Shown here in pieces: positions 27,412 through 37,011 of a stretch of 64,000 bases of DNA. Positions within the stretch are counted from its first letter, which is position 1, and each line of letters starts with the position of its first letter. The stretch is from Prolixibacter denitrificans. GTDB taxonomy: Bacteria; Bacteroidota; Bacteroidia; Bacteroidales; Prolixibacteraceae. Under the pieces are notes generated by a model, which searched no databases, had not been told where the DNA came from, and saw only the letters and a program-made list of their open reading frames with translations. Position numbers and translations under genes: made by a program. Location: the NCBI RefSeq assembly GCF_003014495.1, contig NZ_PYGC01000008.1, positions 183,112-247,111 on the forward strand, written 5' to 3'.

Positions 27412-29877
27412 TTATAATGAAAACTGTAGCGAAAAGAATATCCCCAAATTCGTGACATCCGGATTGTGGTAATTCATCCGCCAAACGGCATCAACACGCA
27501 GGAGTTTTAATATATTCTCAATTCCCACAGACGTTTCCATGTAAGGCTTTTTCCCCAGTCCGGTCATGCCGGGAAGTAGCTGCATCTCGTTTTGCGTGTC
27601 ATTGTTGAGGCGACCTTCCAGCACTTTTAGTCCGGCTACGGTACGCCACTTTAACTTCCGCATCAGCGGAATTTTGTTCAGGAAGAATCCATTGAAATGT
27701 TGCTCCAGCGACAAACTGGCCCACTGGTCGCTGGCAAACTCCTGGTAGTTCATCAGGTTGTAGGCGTAAATATCGTATGCGTACGTTTCGTTTCCTTCAT
27801 GGATTTTCAGCAAAGGAAAAGGAACGGTTCCCCATGTTTTCCCGGCACGCAGAAGGTAAGTGGTGTAGCCGAACGGACTGACGGGAAGCTTATCGTACAT
27901 ATCGAAATAGGCCTTGTAATAGTTGTAATCTCCGCCCAGTTCTTTCCGGCCAACGGTCAGGTTTAGGTTGAAAATAGGATTCTTCGTATCGAGATAAATC
28001 TTCTCAAAATCGTCCTGCATGTAATGCTGGCCCGGTGCATACCGCGTTTTCAGCGTAAGTTCTCCCGACTCGAAGTGGTCAATCGGATTCCCGTTTTGAT
28101 CCACGAAAGGCACATATGGTCCGGAGTACATCTTGTTATAGCTATACTGCAATTGGTTTTTCCATCCGCCCACCCACTCTTTGGTCACGGTAAAGTTGAA
28201 CTGATTCATCATGTTCAGCCTGGTGGTCGGGTTCTTGCTTAGCAGCGAGGTCATGATGTTGTCCTCCATAAACGCGTTGCTGCTTTTCCCCAACAGTTGA
28301 TAGTCATGCTTATACTGGGCGTTTAGCGAGAATTCGGGATCTTTTTTGAAGAAGTATTCAGCGCCGCCGCCGTATTTGAAATCTTTATCTTTTAGACCGT
28401 AAGCGCCAAAGCCATTGAATCGCCAGTTTTTGCTGAAATCGATGGTAGTGCGCCCGCCCAACCGGAAGCGCTGCCCTTCCACCTGGTTGTAGCTGTACAT
28501 GTAGTAGTACGGGCCGAGTTCCACCGGGCCTAAATCTTTGTACCCGTAGTAAAACATATGAATGTAGTCAGCAACGGTTTTAAACAACGGCACATTTTTA
28601 ATGGAGTCGACCATCGAATAAATTTGCGATTCGCTTTTGCTGAGTTTTTCGGGGCGGTTATCCGTCCAGAAAGTTGAATCTTTTTCCAAAGCGTCACTGG
28701 CCACGCTGATTTCCCGTTTCATCTTTTTTAAATCCTTCGGCGGCGGGGTGAACTGCAATGAATCGTACAAGGTAGTTTTGCGCCCCATGATGCCAATCAT
28801 CTTGGCTTCTTTATTCTTCTGCAGGTTAATGTCTGCAAAAATCATGTCCTTGCGGGGTAGCCACCGGCCGTCGCTGTATCTGAACTCCTTGTCGATGTCG
28901 AGCGTGTTGACGAAGTTGATATTCGCTTTCTTCGACAGTTTCCAGGCCACTTTGGTAATGGCGTAGGTCGAATCGGCGACCCAGAATTTTCCCGTAAAGG
29001 TCGGACTCTGAATCTGCTTGGGTTTGAACGATACCTCGTACACTTTGTGGCCATCTACCATGGCGCTGTCGAGTAGGTAATACTGGTAAAACAACAGCCC
29101 GTGATTGTTCAGCGGCGATACCAGTCCAATATCCGATACGTGAAGGTAGTTGGCATAAATATCGAAGTCCTGGTACATTTTTCCGGTGAATTCGGTAATC
29201 ATGCTCGTGGTCATTCCCGAGGCTTTGGTCGCCAATACCCGTTCGTGGTCGGCACCATCGTGCTGGTGATAGTAATCCGAAAAGGTTTCAGTCATAAACA
29301 CCGGCAGGTAAGTCTTTCCATCCGATTTCAGGGTATCGAGGTGTGCGAATACAAAGGCAAATTGGTCCCACAGTTTGGAGCCTTTCTTCGGCTTCTTGAC
29401 ATTCTTCAGATCGATTTCCATCTTGGTGTAGACTTTACACTGGTAATCGGGAAATTTCTTCGGGTCGTTGATGTCCTTCCGGGCGATGATTTTTCGCAGC
29501 AGCGCATGGGCCGGATTCACCGGTGGAGTAACGTCTACCTGGTCGATATTGTAAGTTTCGCTCACCAGTCGGATATTGATAACCTGAGCGCCGGGCTTAA
29601 GGCTGATCTCCTGCATTTTGTATCCTACGGCAGATACCTGTATCACCGAAAGGGACAACTTGGACGACAGCCGGTAATGCCCTGTTGTGTCCGAGATGGC
29701 GCCTATGGTGGTGCCTTTAAACACAATGTTGGCATACGGTACCGGTTCGTTGGTGCCGGCATCGGTAATGGTTCCCCTAACCTCGGTGGTTTGTGCCTGA
29801 ACAGTTCCGGTGAGGAATAATAGGAGCAGGAGGATTGACAGCCTGCTGTATATTGCTTTTTTGTCGCGTATCGTCAC
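27412..29877 (-). CDS. DUF5686 outer-membrane protein with carboxypeptidase-regulatory-like domain
   Basis: 821 residues. A signal peptide (LSILLLLLFLTGTVQAQ) is followed by a CarboxypepD_reg-like beta sandwich at about 30-115 (VRGTITDAGTNEPVPYANIV, then FKGTTIGAISDTTGHYRL). The rest is the DUF5686 region, ending in a predicted beta barrel with the C-terminal GIFFSLQFSL expected of outer-membrane barrels. Bacteroidota-specific family, function unknown. No ATG is available near the signal peptide; GTG at 29877 is the likely start. It is divergent from the small membrane gene at 30185 across a 307-bp gap in which I see nothing else definite. Confidence 0.85.
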   Translation of the reverse strand: MTIRDKKAIYSRLSILLLLLFLTGTVQAQTTEVRGTITDAGTNEPVPYANIVFKGTTIGAISDTTGHYRLSSKLSLSVIQVSAVGYKMQEISLKPGAQVINIRLVSETYNIDQVDVTPPVNPAHALLRKIIARKDINDPKKFPDYQCKVYTKMEIDLKNVKKPKKGSKLWDQFAFVFAHLDTLKSDGKTYLPVFMTETFSDYYHQHDGADHERVLATKASGMTTSMITEFTGKMYQDFDIYANYLHVSDIGLVSPLNNHGLLFYQYYLLDSAMVDGHKVYEVSFKPKQIQSPTFTGKFWVADSTYAITKVAWKLSKKANINFVNTLDIDKEFRYSDGRWLPRKDMIFADINLQKNKEAKMIGIMGRKTTLYDSLQFTPPPKDLKKMKREISVASDALEKDSTFWTDNRPEKLSKSESQIYSMVDSIKNVPLFKTVADYIHMFYYGYKDLGPVELGPYYYMYSYNQVEGQRFRLGGRTTIDFSKNWRFNGFGAYGLKDKDFKYGGGAEYFFKKDPEFSLNAQYKHDYQLLGKSSNAFMEDNIMTSLLSKNPTTRLNMMNQFNFTVTKEWVGGWKNQLQYSYNKMYSGPYVPFVDQNGNPIDHFESGELTLKTRYAPGQHYMQDDFEKIYLDTKNPIFNLNLTVGRKELGGDYNYYKAYFDMYDKLPVSPFGYTTYLLRAGKTWGTVPFPLLKIHEGNETYAYDIYAYNLMNYQEFASDQWASLSLEQHFNGFFLNKIPLMRKLKWRTVAGLKVLEGRLNNDTQNEMQLLPGMTGLGKKPYMETSVGIENILKLLRVDAVWRMNYHNPDVTNLGIFFSLQFSL

Positions 29878-30184
29878 GATTTACAATCTCTTGTGTAAAA
29901 TCCGGTTGCCCGGAATCTATAAAACGATGATTCTACAGTGAAAGTCCTGGTTGCTTCATCCTACCGGAATCGTTATCCAGATAATCCGCATTAAAACGCA
30001 TCTGTGGTAGGAGAAGTTTATACTAAACGCAATTTGCGGATACTTTTCGATTGGATTGCTCTTTTTAGCGGTAATTTTACGTTAAGTTTAATACGCTTTT
30101 GTCAGAACGAAACAGCTGCGAGATTTGTTATTTCTGAAGTTGCTGCCCCTCCCCGAGTGATGTTTTTTTCTCAAACTCTGAAAA

Positions 30185-30400
30185 ATGTGGAATCAGTTCA
30201 TCAGATTTTTTCTATTGTTTGGTGTGTCCTTCGGAGTAATCGCCGGCATTATAACGTACTTGATTACGTACAGTGAGTTGGTGAAGCATTTTGCCGAAAA
30301 GGAGTATCCCCGTAAGCTGGCTATCCGTTCGGGATTGGCGGCATTTGTTTTCTTTTTAATCATCGGAGCGATACTGGGCCTTTTTGTGGTGAAGCAATAA
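30185..30400 (+). CDS. Small two-helix membrane protein
   Basis: 71 residues with two hydrophobic helices (about 6-27 and 47-69) and a charged loop (HFAEKEYPRKLAIRSG) between them. I do not recognise a family. It is 29 bp upstream of the HAD-like gene on the same strand, so the two may be co-transcribed. Confidence 0.6.
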   Translation: MWNQFIRFFLLFGVSFGVIAGIITYLITYSELVKHFAEKEYPRKLAIRSGLAAFVFFLIIGAILGLFVVKQ

Positions 30401-30429
30401 AGAATATTTGTTCGTAGAAAAAAGTTGAT

Positions 30430-30900
30430 ATGATGACGATTGATATTCCCGGAAGCCGGGAAATACTGGTGAAATGTTTGGTGCTTGATTACAATGGCAC
30501 CCTGGCGATTGACGGAAAATTGATAGCGGGCCTCGAACCGCTGCTGAATCAATTGAGTGAGCAACTCGAAATTTTTGTGCTGACAGCTGATACATTCGGA
30601 ACCGTGGAAAAGGAATTGGCCGGAGTTAACTGCCAGGTTTCGGTTATCCAACAGGAAGAGCAGGATAAGCAGAAAGAACAATTTGTGACGAGTTTGGGAA
30701 AAGAAAATGTGGTGGCCATCGGGAACGGCTTGAATGATGCGCTGATGCTGGCGAGTGCCGAACTGGGGATTGTTTTGCTGCAGGCCGAAGGAGCTGCTAT
30801 AAAAACACTGCTGAGTGCCGATGTGGTTTGCCGGCACATTACCGACGCCCTGGAATTGTTGATCAACCCGCTTCGGTTGAAAGCGACGTTGCGGAATTAG
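30430..30900 (+). CDS. HAD-superfamily protein, soluble P-type-ATPase-like
   Basis: 156 residues, cytoplasmic. It resembles the isolated phosphorylation domain of P-type ATPases (COG4087 type): nucleophile Asp20 in LDYNGTLA, the threonine/serine motif LTADTF, and the acidic motif AIGNGLNDALMLASAELGI. The second aspartate of the usual DxD is Asn22, as known in this subgroup. There is no membrane part. The substrate is unknown. Confidence 0.8.
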   Translation: MMTIDIPGSREILVKCLVLDYNGTLAIDGKLIAGLEPLLNQLSEQLEIFVLTADTFGTVEKELAGVNCQVSVIQQEEQDKQKEQFVTSLGKENVVAIGNGLNDALMLASAELGIVLLQAEGAAIKTLLSADVVCRHITDALELLINPLRLKATLRN

Positions 30901-31078
30901 TTGATTGTATTTGATCAGATTCAAAAGGAAGTGGCTGATAGTTTGCTAGTAAGAATAGTTGTTAATGAAAATGTTTTGGCATTCTTTTGATGCTCAATAC
31001 CTCTCACTTTTTCGTTTTATATTCCGAAAAGGAAATATGCCTGATAAAAGCTATTTTTGGGGTTGAAATTTGAAAACC

Positions 31079-32884
31079 ATGCAAAACTTAACAAGACTTT
31101 TTGATATCCTCGATCTTTACCGGGGAGAGTACAGCCAGAAGGAAGTGGCTTTCGCCCGGAAAGAGAATGGAAAATGGCAGCCCTGGTCGGCCGCCGACTA
31201 TGTGCGTCGATCGGATGCCGTAGCCTGTGCACTGCTTAACCTGGGACTGGAGAAAGGCGACAAGGTCGCTACGATTTCAGGTAACCGTCCGGAATGGAAC
31301 GTGCTCGACATGGGAGCGGCGCAGGCCGGAATTGTTCACGTACCGGTTTATCCAACGCTCAGCCTCGATGAACAAAAATATATTCTCCGCCATGCCGGCG
31401 TGAAATACCTGTTTGTGGGCGACCGCAGCATTCAGGCAAAACTGGATGAATTGCAGTCAGCTACACCGTCACTTGAAGGAATTTATTCCTTCAACGAAGT
31501 TGACAATGCCCGTTCGTGGAATGAATTTGTGGCAAAGGGTGAAGAGCTGCTGCCGGAGATGAAAGAAAAGGTAGAGGAGATAAAAGGCAGCATCGATGAA
31601 AATGATTTGCTGACGCTGATTTATACTTCCGGAACCACCGGAACGCCCAAAGGAGTAATGCTTTCGCACAAAAACCTGATGAGTAATTCCAAGGCGACTG
31701 CATACAAACTGGGGCATGGACCGCGTGCCATGGGACAGTCGCATGTAGCGCTTTCGTTTTTGCCGCTCTGTCATGTTTACGAGCGCATGATGAACTACAA
31801 TTTCCAGATCAACGGTTTGTCGGTTTACTATGCCGAAAGTTTGGCAACGATTGCCCGCGATATCAAAGAAATTCGTCCGCATGTCTTTAACACGGTTCCG
31901 CGTCTGCTGGAGAAAGTACACGAACGCGTGATGGAAGTAGGTAAGGATTTGACTGGCGTGAAGAAGTGGATTTTCGACGAAGCGATAAAATTCACCCGGA
32001 AATTCTATGTCGGCATCAAATTCAATCCCGTCGACCAATTGAAATTCAATTTCTTCGATAAGCTTATCTACTCGAAATGGCGCGAAGCTTTGGGTGGTCG
32101 CATCAACTACATGGTTTCTGGAGGCTCGGCATTGCAAATCAACCTGCACCAGTTTTTCTGGATGGCCAGTATGCGCGTTTACGAAGGTTATGGTCTGACT
32201 GAAACCTCGCCGGTGATTTTTGTGAACGACCCGATGGATGATTCTCGTGTCAAGTTGGGAACGGTTGGTCCGGCCTTGGATAATGGTACGGAAACCAGAA
32301 TTGCCGAAGACGGCGAAATACTGGCCAAAGGGCCCGGACTGATGATGGGCTATTTTAAGGAAGAAGAGATGACCCGCGAAGTGATTGACGACGAAGGTTG
32401 GTTTCATACCGGCGATATTGGTGTGCTCGACGAAGGTAAATTCCTGCGCATCACCGACCGGAAGAAAGAGATCTTCAAACTGAAATCGGGTAAATATGTA
32501 GCTCCGCAAGCTGTTGAAAATATCCTGAAAGGCTCACATTTTATTGAACAGGTGCTCGTTGTTGGCGAAAATCAGAAGTTTGCCAGTGCGATTGTTGTTC
32601 CTGCTTTTGAGGCATTGGAAAAATTTGCCGCAGAGAAAAAGCTGGAATTCAGTAACCGGGAGGAGATGATTCAGCATCCCGAAATTGACGCGCTGTTGCG
32701 GAAAGAAGTTCGTCAGGCGAATAAAAAGCTGGGAAATAACGAGCAGGTTAAACGCTTCAAGCTGGTAGCTGATACCTGGTCGCAGGGTACGGGCGAACTC
32801 TCGCAAACGTTGAAATTGAAGCGCAAGGTGTTGCATCAAAAATACGATGCGCTCATCCGGGAGATTTTTTCGATTGAAGATTAA
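31079..32884 (+). CDS. Long-chain-fatty-acid-CoA ligase (AMP-dependent synthetase)
   Basis: 601-residue ANL-superfamily enzyme that activates fatty acids as acyl-AMP and transfers them to CoA. The AMP-binding P-loop is YTSGTTGTPKGVMLSHKNLM near residues 183-202. Later motifs are YEGYGLTETSPVI near 370 and GWFHTGDIGVLDEGKFLRIT near 439, then DRKKEIFKLKSGKYVAPQ. The sequence type is that of FAA1/FadD15-like long-chain ligases in Bacteroidota. ATG 31079 is used; an in-frame TTG lies three codons upstream. Single gene. Confidence 0.9.
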   Translation: MQNLTRLFDILDLYRGEYSQKEVAFARKENGKWQPWSAADYVRRSDAVACALLNLGLEKGDKVATISGNRPEWNVLDMGAAQAGIVHVPVYPTLSLDEQKYILRHAGVKYLFVGDRSIQAKLDELQSATPSLEGIYSFNEVDNARSWNEFVAKGEELLPEMKEKVEEIKGSIDENDLLTLIYTSGTTGTPKGVMLSHKNLMSNSKATAYKLGHGPRAMGQSHVALSFLPLCHVYERMMNYNFQINGLSVYYAESLATIARDIKEIRPHVFNTVPRLLEKVHERVMEVGKDLTGVKKWIFDEAIKFTRKFYVGIKFNPVDQLKFNFFDKLIYSKWREALGGRINYMVSGGSALQINLHQFFWMASMRVYEGYGLTETSPVIFVNDPMDDSRVKLGTVGPALDNGTETRIAEDGEILAKGPGLMMGYFKEEEMTREVIDDEGWFHTGDIGVLDEGKFLRITDRKKEIFKLKSGKYVAPQAVENILKGSHFIEQVLVVGENQKFASAIVVPAFEALEKFAAEKKLEFSNREEMIQHPEIDALLRKEVRQANKKLGNNEQVKRFKLVADTWSQGTGELSQTLKLKRKVLHQKYDALIREIFSIED

Positions 32885-33070
32885 AACTTTACTAACCCGA
32901 AAACAGTTTACTAATCAATAGCATGTTGGAGAGAAAAATCCTCGCCAAAAGGTTATTTAATGTTAATCTGAAAGCCTGTTTGAAAGAATCAGGTTATTTT
33001 CGGGTGAAATTGTGTTATTTTTGTGAAAACCGATGGCTGTCAGATTAAGTTGTAGCCCGTTGAAAATTTG

Positions 33071-34684
33071 ATGACTATGAGATATTTGAAATTATCCCTA
33101 TTACTTTTTGTATTCACGGCTCTGCTGGTTCCTTCTCCGGTGCAGGCGCAGGAAAACGATGTGCAGTCGCAGGCTATTAAATTTGGGCGGGTGCTTCGTC
33201 TGATCCAGACATTTTACGTCGATACAACCAACCTGAAATCGCTCACCGAAGATGCCATCAGGAAAGTGCTTTCCGATTTAGACCCACACTCGGTTTACAT
33301 ATCTGCAAAAGAGGTGGAGGAGATGAACGAGCCGTTGCAGGGAAATTTCGAAGGGATTGGCATTTCATTCAATATTCACCAGGATACGTTGATGGTGTTG
33401 ACGACGATTCCCGGAGGACCTTCGGAGAAAGTTGGCCTTCGTCCCGGCGACCGCATTGTAACGGTCGATGGTAAGAATATTGCGGGCATCGGGTTGACGA
33501 ATCAGAACGTATTCGATATGCTTCGCGGTGACAAGGGGACGAAAGTGAATCTTCAGATCAAACGAAAAGGAGAGAAGAATCTACTGGATTTCACCATCGT
33601 TCGCGATAAAATCCCGATTCACAGTCTCGATGCAGCTTACATGCTGGACAAGAATATTGCTTACGTCAAGTTGAACCGTTTTGCCGCTACCACTCCCGAC
33701 GAGTTTCTGAAGGCGATGGATAACCTTCAAAATAAAAACAAAGTGGAAGGCTTGGTACTCGATCTTCGTGGTAACGGAGGAGGCTACCTGCGTGCGGCTA
33801 TTGATTTGGCCGACCAGTTCCTGCCCAATCATCGTCTGGTTGTTTACACAAAAGGAATCCATTCGCCCAAGCGGGAATATTTTGCTACCGGAAGTGGTGA
33901 CTTTGAAAACGGTAAGGTGGTTATTCTGGTTGACGAAGGTTCGGCTTCGGCCAGTGAGATTGTCACAGGTGCTATTCAGGATTGGGACCGCGGCGTGGTA
34001 ATTGGTCGCCGGACATTTGGAAAAGGATTGGTTCAGCAGCCTTTTATGCTAAGTGATGGCTCGATGATTCGTCTGACAACGGCTCACTATTATACGCCTT
34101 CCGGCAGAAATATTCAGAAACCTTATTCGAAAGGAATAAAGGAATACCGGAACGATTATCTGGAACGGTTCGAGCATGGCGAATTCTTCAGTCGCGACAG
34201 CATCAATTTGCCCGATTCACTGCTGACGCACACGTTGGTTACCAAGCGGAAAGTGTACGGCGGAGGTGGCATTATGCCCGATATTTTTGTTCCAATGGAT
34301 ACCTCGGTGAATTATCGTTACTACAACGAGTTGGTTCGAAAGAATGTATTGTTCCCGTTTGTAGTCGGATACATGGACAAAAATCGTGGAGAACTGCTGA
34401 AACAGTACAAAACATTCGACGCATTTAACAAGGATTACGCTGTAAGTGATGCGATGTATCAGAAGCTGGTGGCGAAAGGAGATGAGGAAGGAATTAAGCC
34501 GGAGAAAGAAAATCCGGAAGTTTCGGAGAATCTGCTGAAGCAACAGATCAAGGCGCTAATTGCCCGCGATTTGTATGATAATGGCACTTATTTCCAGATT
34601 ATGAATGAGGATGATAAGGCCATAAAGAAAGCTATTGAGGTACTTTCAGACAGCAAATTATACGATAAATATCTCGGGCGGTAA
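33071..34684 (+). CDS. S41-family C-terminal processing peptidase
   Basis: 537-residue periplasmic serine protease of the CtpA/Prc type. A signal peptide ends at PSPVQAQ. A PDZ domain spans about residues 85-165 (IPGGPSEKVGLRPGDRIVTV, then DGKNIAG). The catalytic Ser is in VDEGSASASEIVTGA and the Lys is in RRTFGKGLVQQ. The last ~180 residues form a helical tail. It cuts proteins from exposed C-termini. A second ATG two codons later is also possible. A TATTTTTG box at 33016-33023 may be its -7 element, though no clear -33 box precedes it. Confidence 0.92.
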   Translation: MTMRYLKLSLLLFVFTALLVPSPVQAQENDVQSQAIKFGRVLRLIQTFYVDTTNLKSLTEDAIRKVLSDLDPHSVYISAKEVEEMNEPLQGNFEGIGISFNIHQDTLMVLTTIPGGPSEKVGLRPGDRIVTVDGKNIAGIGLTNQNVFDMLRGDKGTKVNLQIKRKGEKNLLDFTIVRDKIPIHSLDAAYMLDKNIAYVKLNRFAATTPDEFLKAMDNLQNKNKVEGLVLDLRGNGGGYLRAAIDLADQFLPNHRLVVYTKGIHSPKREYFATGSGDFENGKVVILVDEGSASASEIVTGAIQDWDRGVVIGRRTFGKGLVQQPFMLSDGSMIRLTTAHYYTPSGRNIQKPYSKGIKEYRNDYLERFEHGEFFSRDSINLPDSLLTHTLVTKRKVYGGGGIMPDIFVPMDTSVNYRYYNELVRKNVLFPFVVGYMDKNRGELLKQYKTFDAFNKDYAVSDAMYQKLVAKGDEEGIKPEKENPEVSENLLKQQIKALIARDLYDNGTYFQIMNEDDKAIKKAIEVLSDSKLYDKYLGR

Positions 34685-34709
34685 GTCGTCATAGTGAGAA
34701 GACAATAAC

Positions 34710-34738
34710 AGTCCGGCCATCTCAGCCGGACTTCTTTT
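34710..34738 (+). terminator. Terminator of the S41 peptidase gene
   Basis: Arms AGTCCGGC (34710-34717) and GCCGGACT (34725-34732), 7-nt loop, then TCTTTT. It ends ten bases before the pnuC start, so pnuC transcription must begin very close by or read through. Confidence 0.85.
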
Positions 34739-34748
34739 ATGTGCAGCA

Positions 34749-35348
34749 ATGACTGAAATATTATCCTGGTTACAGGAGCATTGGGTGGAAGTAAGCGGAA
34801 CCATTTCAGGTCTGGCTTATCTCTATTTTTCTATTCGGCAAAGCATTTGGACCTGGCCGCTGGGGTTGCTCTCTTCAGCACTCTACGTGTATGTTTTTTT
34901 TGTATCGAAGTTTTACGCCGATATGGGCTTGCAGGTTTACTACGTCGTCATTAGTATTTACGGATGGTACGCCTGGCTTCACGGAAACGGCAATAGCAAC
35001 AATCATGGTGAGTTGAAGGTCTCCCGAACCTCACTTGTCCTTTGGGTAAAGCTGTTTATTGTTAATCTGCTGTTGTATGTCGGAATTGTATATATACTGA
35101 TCAATTTCACGGATTCTCCGGTTCCTTACTGGGATTCGTTTACGACAGCCCTGAGTATTGTTGCTACCTGGATGTTGGCCCGTAAAAAAATTGAGCATTG
35201 GTTGCTTTGGGTAGTTATTGATGCTGTTTCGTTGGGATTGTATATTTATAAAGGTTTGTATGCCACAACCGTTTTATTCTTCGTTTATACCGTCATGGCC
35301 GTAGTTGGTTTTATTGAGTGGCGAAAAGATTTAGCAAACAACCGGTAA
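34749..35348 (+). CDS. pnuC: Nicotinamide riboside transporter PnuC
   Basis: 199-residue inner-membrane protein with about seven hydrophobic segments. Family features are SGTISGLAYLYFSIRQSIWTWPLGL at the first helix (shown as IRQSIWTWPLGLLSSALY), YYVVISIYGWYAWLHG in the middle, and the terminal AVVGFIEWRKD. It brings in nicotinamide riboside by facilitated diffusion, trapped by phosphorylation. The next gene, 3 bp on, is a NadR-like kinase that would do just that. Confidence 0.93.
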   Translation: MTEILSWLQEHWVEVSGTISGLAYLYFSIRQSIWTWPLGLLSSALYVYVFFVSKFYADMGLQVYYVVISIYGWYAWLHGNGNSNNHGELKVSRTSLVLWVKLFIVNLLLYVGIVYILINFTDSPVPYWDSFTTALSIVATWMLARKKIEHWLLWVVIDAVSLGLYIYKGLYATTVLFFVYTVMAVVGFIEWRKDLANNR

Positions 35349-35351
35349 TTT

Positions 35352-35879
35352 ATGGCAGAGAAAATAAAACATATCGTCATAACAGGTCCAGAATCTACCG
35401 GAAAAACAGAACTGGCCCGGGGATTGGCTGAGCATTATCAAACAACCTGGGTTCCGGAGTACGCCCGAAACTATGTGGAAAATCTTGGAAGGCCTTATAC
35501 CCGGGACGATGTCGAGACCATTGCCCGACATCAGCTTTTGCAGGAAAAAGAATTTCAGGCGAAAGCCCAAAATGGATTTCTGTTTTTTGATACCTGGTTG
35601 ATCATTACAAAAATTTGGTTTGAAGTGGTGTACGGTGAATGTCCGGACTGGATAAAGGAGCACATTAGTCAATCCCACATTGATCTGTTTTTGGTTTGCG
35701 ATACCGATTTGCCCTGGATTCCGGATTCTGTTCGTGAGAATGGTGGGGAAAAGCGCGATGAACTAATGGATATGTATTGCCGCGAAATAGAGTCTTTCGG
35801 ATTTCCTTATGCGATTGTTTCAGGTACCGGTGAGGCCCGTTTGAACAATGCCCTGAAGTTTCTTTACGAAAAATTATGA
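35352..35879 (+). CDS. NadR-like ribosylnicotinamide kinase (AAA-type P-loop protein)
   Basis: 175 residues. Walker A GPESTGKT lies at 12-19, followed by WVPEYARNYVENLGRPYTRD, the pattern of the NadR C-terminal kinase domain. LFLVCDTDLPWIPDSVRENG closes the nucleotide pocket. It lacks the adenylyltransferase and DNA-binding parts of full NadR. It would phosphorylate nicotinamide riboside to NMN, pulling uptake through the adjoining PnuC. No other NAD genes are near. Confidence 0.85.
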   Translation: MAEKIKHIVITGPESTGKTELARGLAEHYQTTWVPEYARNYVENLGRPYTRDDVETIARHQLLQEKEFQAKAQNGFLFFDTWLIITKIWFEVVYGECPDWIKEHISQSHIDLFLVCDTDLPWIPDSVRENGGEKRDELMDMYCREIESFGFPYAIVSGTGEARLNNALKFLYEKL

Positions 35880-36072
35880 AACCATAACCGGTCACTTTTG
35901 TTAGCATCACATACAAAATATCGGTAACTTTAAATAGGGGTAACATTTTTTGAGACTGACTTAACAGGTCTCACTTGTTTACCTTTTAGTTTTGCCTGTA
36001 TTGTCAGATGGCGTTTTTCGGACATGTACTTCGTTGTCGAAACCCTCGCCGTTGGCGCTGAAAAGAATCCAC

Positions 36073-37011
36073 ATGAAGATTGCACAAAACATTACGGAAT
36101 TGATTGGCCAAACTCCTTTGGTCCGGTTAAACAAATTGACCAAGGGCATAGAAGCCGAAGTTTTGGTGAAGCTAGAGTCATTTAACCCAGGAGGCTCGGT
36201 GAAGGATCGGTTGGGACTGGCCCTAATTCAGGCCGCTGAGCGGGATGGATTAATCAACGAACATACAACCATCATTGAACCGACAAGCGGAAATACCGGT
36301 GTTGGTCTGGCCATGGTTTGTGCATCGAAAGGTTATGCATTGAAGATTGTCATGCCTGAAACAGCAACGGTAGAACGCCGTATGATTATCGAGGCGTACG
36401 GAGCGGAAGTCATTCTAACTCCCGGAAAGGAAGGAATGAAGGGTTCTATTGCCAAGGCCGAACAATTGCAAGCTGAAATCCTGGATAGTTTCATTCCCAT
36501 GCAGTTTACCAATCCTGCGAATCCCGAAATGCACCGGAAAACGACTGCCTATGAGATATGGAACGATACCGATGGTACGGTGGATATCTTTGTAGCCGGA
36601 GCTGGAACAGGAGGAACCATAACGGGAGTTTCCGAGGAACTGAAAAAACTGAATCCGAAAATCCGGACCATGGTTGTAGAGCCGGAAGATTCGGCCATAT
36701 TATCAGGGAAAGAGCCGGGAGGACATAAAATTCAGGGAATTGGGCCCGGATTTATTCCGGAAGTGTTGAATACCTCGAGTTACGATGAAGTCTGTTGCGT
36801 TTCGAATGACCACGCATACGAAACAGCCAGAAGACTGAGTAAGGAAGAAGGAATTTTTTGTGGAATTTCATCGGGCGCGAATGTTTATGCAGCAATCGAA
36901 ATTGCCAGGCGGCCGGAAAACAAGAACAAGCGAATTGTAACCATTATTTGCGATACAGGAGAACGATATTTAAGCACCCCATTATTCAGTAATCATCATG
37001 AGAAAGATTAA
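36073..37011 (+). CDS. cysK: Cysteine synthase A (O-acetylserine sulfhydrylase)
   Basis: PLP enzyme making cysteine from O-acetylserine and sulfide. The PLP lysine is Lys44 in SFNPGGSVKDRLG; the phosphate loop GTGGTITG and the substrate loop PTSGNTGVGLA are intact. 312 residues from the ATG at 36073, which begins the standard MKIAQNITELIGQTPLVRL. An in-frame start 81 bp upstream lies next to a TAGTTTTG -7-like box (35987-35994), so it is unlikely. It overlaps the following serine acetyltransferase gene by 14 bp, so the two steps of cysteine synthesis are coupled. Confidence 0.96.
   Translation: MKIAQNITELIGQTPLVRLNKLTKGIEAEVLVKLESFNPGGSVKDRLGLALIQAAERDGLINEHTTIIEPTSGNTGVGLAMVCASKGYALKIVMPETATVERRMIIEAYGAEVILTPGKEGMKGSIAKAEQLQAEILDSFIPMQFTNPANPEMHRKTTAYEIWNDTDGTVDIFVAGAGTGGTITGVSEELKKLNPKIRTMVVEPEDSAILSGKEPGGHKIQGIGPGFIPEVLNTSSYDEVCCVSNDHAYETARRLSKEEGIFCGISSGANVYAAIEIARRPENKNKRIVTIICDTGERYLSTPLFSNHHEKD

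Noticed and set aside
31469..32509. 346-codon antisense frame inside the acyl-CoA ligase gene
   Set aside because: It is fully covered by a well-conserved enzyme on the other strand; no domain or start signal supports it.
34685..34748. Riboswitch (TPP or NAD) before pnuC
   Set aside because: The 64-bp gap is filled by the terminator of the preceding gene and shows no aptamer core.
35938..35954. GGGTAACA upstream of cysK as another copy of the sigma element
   Set aside because: The second box GTATTAAC is absent at the fixed distance; a TTAAC lies three bases too close. Probably chance.
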